64,000 nucleotides of DNA from Chryseobacterium sp. SORGH_AS_0447. Lineage in GTDB: Bacteria; Bacteroidota; Bacteroidia; Flavobacteriales; Weeksellaceae. Under the pieces are notes generated by a model. That model had not been told where the DNA came from. It did not search any database and saw only the letters and a list, made by a program, of their open reading frames with translations. Shown piece by piece: positions 61,675 through 64,000 of this stretch (the first letter of the stretch is position 1; every line of letters starts with the position of its first letter). The position numbers and the translations under genes are program-made. The stretch covers positions 1,668,501 to 1,732,500 of the forward strand of contig NZ_JAUTAR010000001.1 of NCBI RefSeq assembly GCF_030818695.1. The letters run 5' to 3'.

Positions 61675-62241
61675 TTATTTGGTGGAACGGACTAATTCTA
61701 CAGAGAATTTTGCCATACAGTTGTTATCGGCGGTAATGGTTCTCGTGCCTCTCATTTTATTGGCGGAAAAATCATTAAGCAGCACATTCATTTCTACCTT
61801 TTTTTTCGAAGTAGAATCGGTTTTAAATTGAAGTTTTACTTCGTTATTTTCAAATTTTCCGGAATAGAGTCTTACCAGATTGTTGTTGTTGATAATCTTG
61901 GTTACCAGCTGGATCGAATCGCTGTCGAATTCCCACGTATCAGTACGCTGGTCGCCCACTACATAATCGCTGCAGTTGGATTCCGTACAGATTACTTTTC
62001 CCGTCCAGGATCCGGCGATCTGTGCGGGCCAGACGTTAATGGTTACAGAATCTTTCTTGGCAAAAATACTGTCCCGCATTTTTAATAATGACTGGTATTC
62101 GGATTCTTTCTGGGCAAATGCCTTTTCTTTTTCCAGCAACTGCTGTTCTCTCGCTGTAAGATCATTTTCCTTTTTTCTGTTGTCGCAGCTTATTAAAAAG
62201 AATACAATGGCAAGTAAAGCAAATAGTGTGTTTTTTTTCAT
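61675..62241 (-). CDS. lipoprotein with N-terminal coiled coil
   Basis: A 188-residue lipoprotein: signal FALLAIVFFLISC (Cys at about 19), then a charged coiled coil (about 25-60: LTAREQQLLEKEKAFAQKES). A beta-rich domain follows, with SWTGKVICTESNCSDYVVGD and TWEFDSDSIQL. The Cys pair ICTESNC could form a disulfide. It is seen next to CPA2 antiporter genes only by inference; here the stop is 7 bp before the antiporter start. Function unknown. Confidence 0.72.
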   Translation of the reverse strand: MKKNTLFALLAIVFFLISCDNRKKENDLTAREQQLLEKEKAFAQKESEYQSLLKMRDSIFAKKDSVTINVWPAQIAGSWTGKVICTESNCSDYVVGDQRTDTWEFDSDSIQLVTKIINNNNLVRLYSGKFENNEVKLQFKTDSTSKKKVEMNVLLNDFSANKMRGTRTITADNNCMAKFSVELVRSTK

Positions 62242-62335
62242 ATTGAATAGCTTGGTTTACACAAGATAAGAAAAAATGTGCAGAAATTAAAACTTTCCAC
62301 TTTATAAAAGGCTTGTAAATAAAACCTTCGTAGGA

Positions 62336-63257
62336 TTAAATTTTCTGTTTTTTAAACATTTGTCTGTTGTAATTGATGATGAAAACACCGAGAATAATCA
62401 GTACCGCCGCAATAATAAATTTAGCAGAGATTTCTTCATTCAGGATCAGCCAGCTCAAAAGAGATAGAGATAATGGTATTGATGTAGGCCAGAATAGAAA
62501 CCTGTACCGGAGAAACTTTCGTTAATGCATAATGATACGCAAAAAATGCCGCTACCGAACCAAACAGGGCTAAGTAAAGCATTGCGGAAACACTTTTCAG
62601 AGACCAGTTTTCAAAATTATAATCTTCCGTAAACATAAAGGCAAATATGATCTGGATAATTCCGGCAAAAGCAAACTGATAAAAAAGGTTCAGTGAAATA
62701 TTGCTGCTTTGGATATTCATTTTTTTTGTGAAAATAGTTCCCGAAGCCCAGCCCAGAATTCCACAGAATAAGAGGAAAATGCCGAAGCGGTATTCCGGAT
62801 TGGCCAGATCCCGGATCCCGTCCCAAAAGATAAAGGTAATCCCGCTGAAGCACAGCATAACCCCGATGAATGCCTTGAGGGTAAACTTTTGCAGGCTCAA
62901 TGCAACACTTCCTAGAAATACGATAATAGGAGAGGTGGCACTGATCAGCGAAGTAAGGCTGCTGGTAATGGTTTCTTCCGCGACGGTAGTCAATCCGTTA
63001 GCGATGATCAGCATCAGTGAGGCGAAAACAAGCTGATAGCTCAGGTTTTTCCAGCCAATCCACTTAAACTGTCTGCGGTATAAAAGAATCATCATCATGA
63101 TAACAGCGGCCAGGAACTGCCTGATTCCTGCAACAAACCACGCCGGGATCGTTTCTACGGCGACCCGGATCGACAGGAATGTGGTTCCCCACACAATGGC
63201 AACGGTAAGGACGGCGAGGGTAAGCTTGTAATCTTTCAAAACAATGGTATTTTGCAA
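62336..63257 (-). pseudogene. EamA/DMT-family transporter with 3' frameshift
   Basis: The first ~265 residues form nine membrane helices of an EamA (DMT) exporter, with IVWGTTFLSIRVAV at the start and FFAYHYALTKVSPVQVSILA in the second EamA repeat. The open frame ends at 62436 after ISISFELADPE. Removing one base from the A4 run at 62457-62460 (T4 on the coding strand) restores ISLSWLILNEEISAKFIIAA and the tenth helix, to a TAA at 62336-62338, giving a 306-residue protein of normal length. Probably an indel in a homopolymer. Metabolite exporter; substrate unknown. Confidence 0.8.
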
Positions 63258-63334
63258 AAATATTTAAATTAAAAAATATTCAGTGGGTTTACAGTACCCG
63301 GATTTCAGGATAACAGAACAAGTTTTACGCCTTT

Positions 63335-63365
63335 TTGGAAGAACCTTATTAATTTTTTATCTTTG
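63335..63365 (+). promoter_or_regulatory. purE promoter
   Basis: TTG (63335-63337), a 20-bp spacer and TATCTTTG (63358-63365) match the Bacteroidota TTG-N19/20-TAnnTTTG promoter completely. It lies 20 bp before the purE ATG, showing that purE has its own promoter independent of purK. Confidence 0.6.
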
Positions 63366-63385
63366 GGCATCTAATAAATTGAAGA

Positions 63386-63889
63386 ATGGTAGGAATTATA
63401 ATGGGAAGTCAGAGCGACTTGCCGATCATGGAACAGGCGGCCAACTTTTTAAAATCACTGGATATTCCGTATGAGCTGACGGTGGTTTCAGCGCACCGGA
63501 CTCCTGAAAGAATGTTCGATTACGCGAAAACGGCTAAAGAAAGAGGCCTGAAAGTAATTGTGGCCGGCGCAGGCGGTGCCGCTCACCTTCCGGGAATGGT
63601 GGCCAGCTGTACCACATTACCGGTGATCGGTGTTCCGATTTTATCAAGCAACTCCATAGACGGATGGGATTCCGTACTTTCTATTCTACAGATGCCGGGT
63701 GGCATTCCGGTGGCTACCGTAGCCTTAAACGGTGCTTTAAATGCAGGGATTTTAGCAGCAAAGATTATTGCCACTTCCGATGAGCAGGTAGCTGAAAACC
63801 TTCAGAAATATCAGGATGCGTTAAAAGATAAGGTTTTGGGAACGGTAGATGATATCAAAGCAAAACATCCCAACCATTTTGATCAGTAA
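63386..63889 (+). CDS. purE: 5-(carboxyamino)imidazole ribonucleotide mutase PurE
   Basis: A 167-residue class I PurE that moves the carboxyl group of N5-CAIR to give 4-carboxy-AIR, directly after PurK. The signature runs MGSQSDLPIMEQA, SAHRTPERM (catalytic His), GAGGAAHLPGM and GVPILSSNSIDGWDSVLSIL. Length and motifs are canonical. Its own promoter and terminator make it a single-gene unit. Confidence 0.95.
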   Translation: MVGIIMGSQSDLPIMEQAANFLKSLDIPYELTVVSAHRTPERMFDYAKTAKERGLKVIVAGAGGAAHLPGMVASCTTLPVIGVPILSSNSIDGWDSVLSILQMPGGIPVATVALNGALNAGILAAKIIATSDEQVAENLQKYQDALKDKVLGTVDDIKAKHPNHFDQ

Positions 63890-63910
63890 TTTTTTTAATT
63901 GAATGATAGA

Positions 63911-63950
63911 AACCGGGGCTCACGAAATTCGTGATCCCCGGTTATTTTTT
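63911..63950. terminator. bidirectional intrinsic terminator after purE
   Basis: AACCGGGG-CT-CACGA and TCGTG-AT-CCCCGGTT (63911-63943) form a long stem with a small internal bulge, followed by ATTTTTT. It lies between purE and a convergent gene entering from the right edge. Confidence 0.85.
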
Positions 63951-64000
63951 ATTTTTTGATGAATTTAAAATTTTGGATATTTTTATCGGAAATTAGACTA
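63949..64000 (-). CDS. partial CDS, probable T9SS type A C-terminus
   Basis: Reading leftward from the window edge gives SLISDKNIQNFKFIKK and a TAA at 63949-63951. The ending NFKFIKK is that of type A T9SS sorting domains such as KLKFIKE and SVKLIKK in this window, and a terminator follows directly. Only about 16 codons are visible, so the rest of the protein lies to the right. Confidence 0.45.
   Translation of the reverse strand, partial: SLISDKNIQNFKFIKK

Noticed and set aside
1..64000. CRISPR arrays, tRNA or rRNA genes, prophage
   Set aside because: No regularly spaced repeats, cloverleaf genes, rRNA signatures or phage structural genes were found on reading both strands; the only mobile element seen is the IS982-type element.

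Overview
The window is a chromosomal stretch from a Flavobacteriia member, most likely Chryseobacterium or a close relative (Weeksellaceae). The signs are a complete Bat (aerotolerance) operon, type IX secretion C-terminal sorting domains, Bacteroidota-type promoters (TAnnTTTG at -7), many small lipoproteins, a GOB-like subclass B3 metallo-beta-lactamase and a chryseoviridin-like graspetide cluster. No rRNA or tRNA gene and no CRISPR array was seen.

Layout. 0-1.7 kb (minus): rlmB, an orphan and a DinB protein. 1.9-10.8 kb (plus): moxR, GNAT, DUF58, BatA/B/C/D, then MarC and a small membrane protein. 10.8-11.5 kb: gene-free mosaic of dispersed intergenic repeats. 11.5-21.3 kb (minus): isochorismate synthase, an ECF sigma factor fused to a membrane tail with its partner gene, a lipoprotein plus its decayed paralogue, thioesterase, acyltransferase, a self-contained unit for a 20-residue peptide, PspC/PadR and a cytochrome P450. 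21.5-29.4 kb: HD hydrolase, a thioesterase behind an unexpected cobalamin riboswitch, a two-gene mini ABC system, a secreted GEVED/T9SS protein, two YcxB-like proteins and mutS2. 29.4-36.5 kb: GNAT, ung, lipoproteins, MscS channel, pdxJ, hydrolase.

36.6-39.8 kb is the most distinctive part: four tandem graspetide precursors, an intrinsic terminator acting as a likely attenuator, and two overlapping ATP-grasp ligases. Every precursor carries a PFFASFLEKQ leader helix, a GG site, exactly three six-residue Thr/Ser-x4-Asp units and one microviridin-like core. A TPR/AraC regulator and a TPR-membrane protein follow.

42.7-55.3 kb: a large T9SS adhesin-like protein, an SDR/acyl-CoA ligase pair, diphosphomevalonate decarboxylase, a membrane endonuclease/exonuclease/phosphatase protein, an operon ending in the B3 metallo-beta-lactamase, and a TauE/SafE-DUF1634 pair. 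55.6-64 kb: purK and purE, separated by a decaying accessory island with an IS982-type element inserted in a lipoprotein gene (6-bp target duplication, frame restored when the element is removed), two further broken genes, a CPA2 antiporter and a DMT transporter.

A caution on sequence quality: at least five otherwise intact genes (ABC ATPase, mutS2, TPR/AraC regulator, TPR-membrane protein, DMT transporter) are each broken by one single-base indel in or beside a homopolymer. Restoring that one base gives a family-length protein every time. Residual assembly error is more likely than biology.
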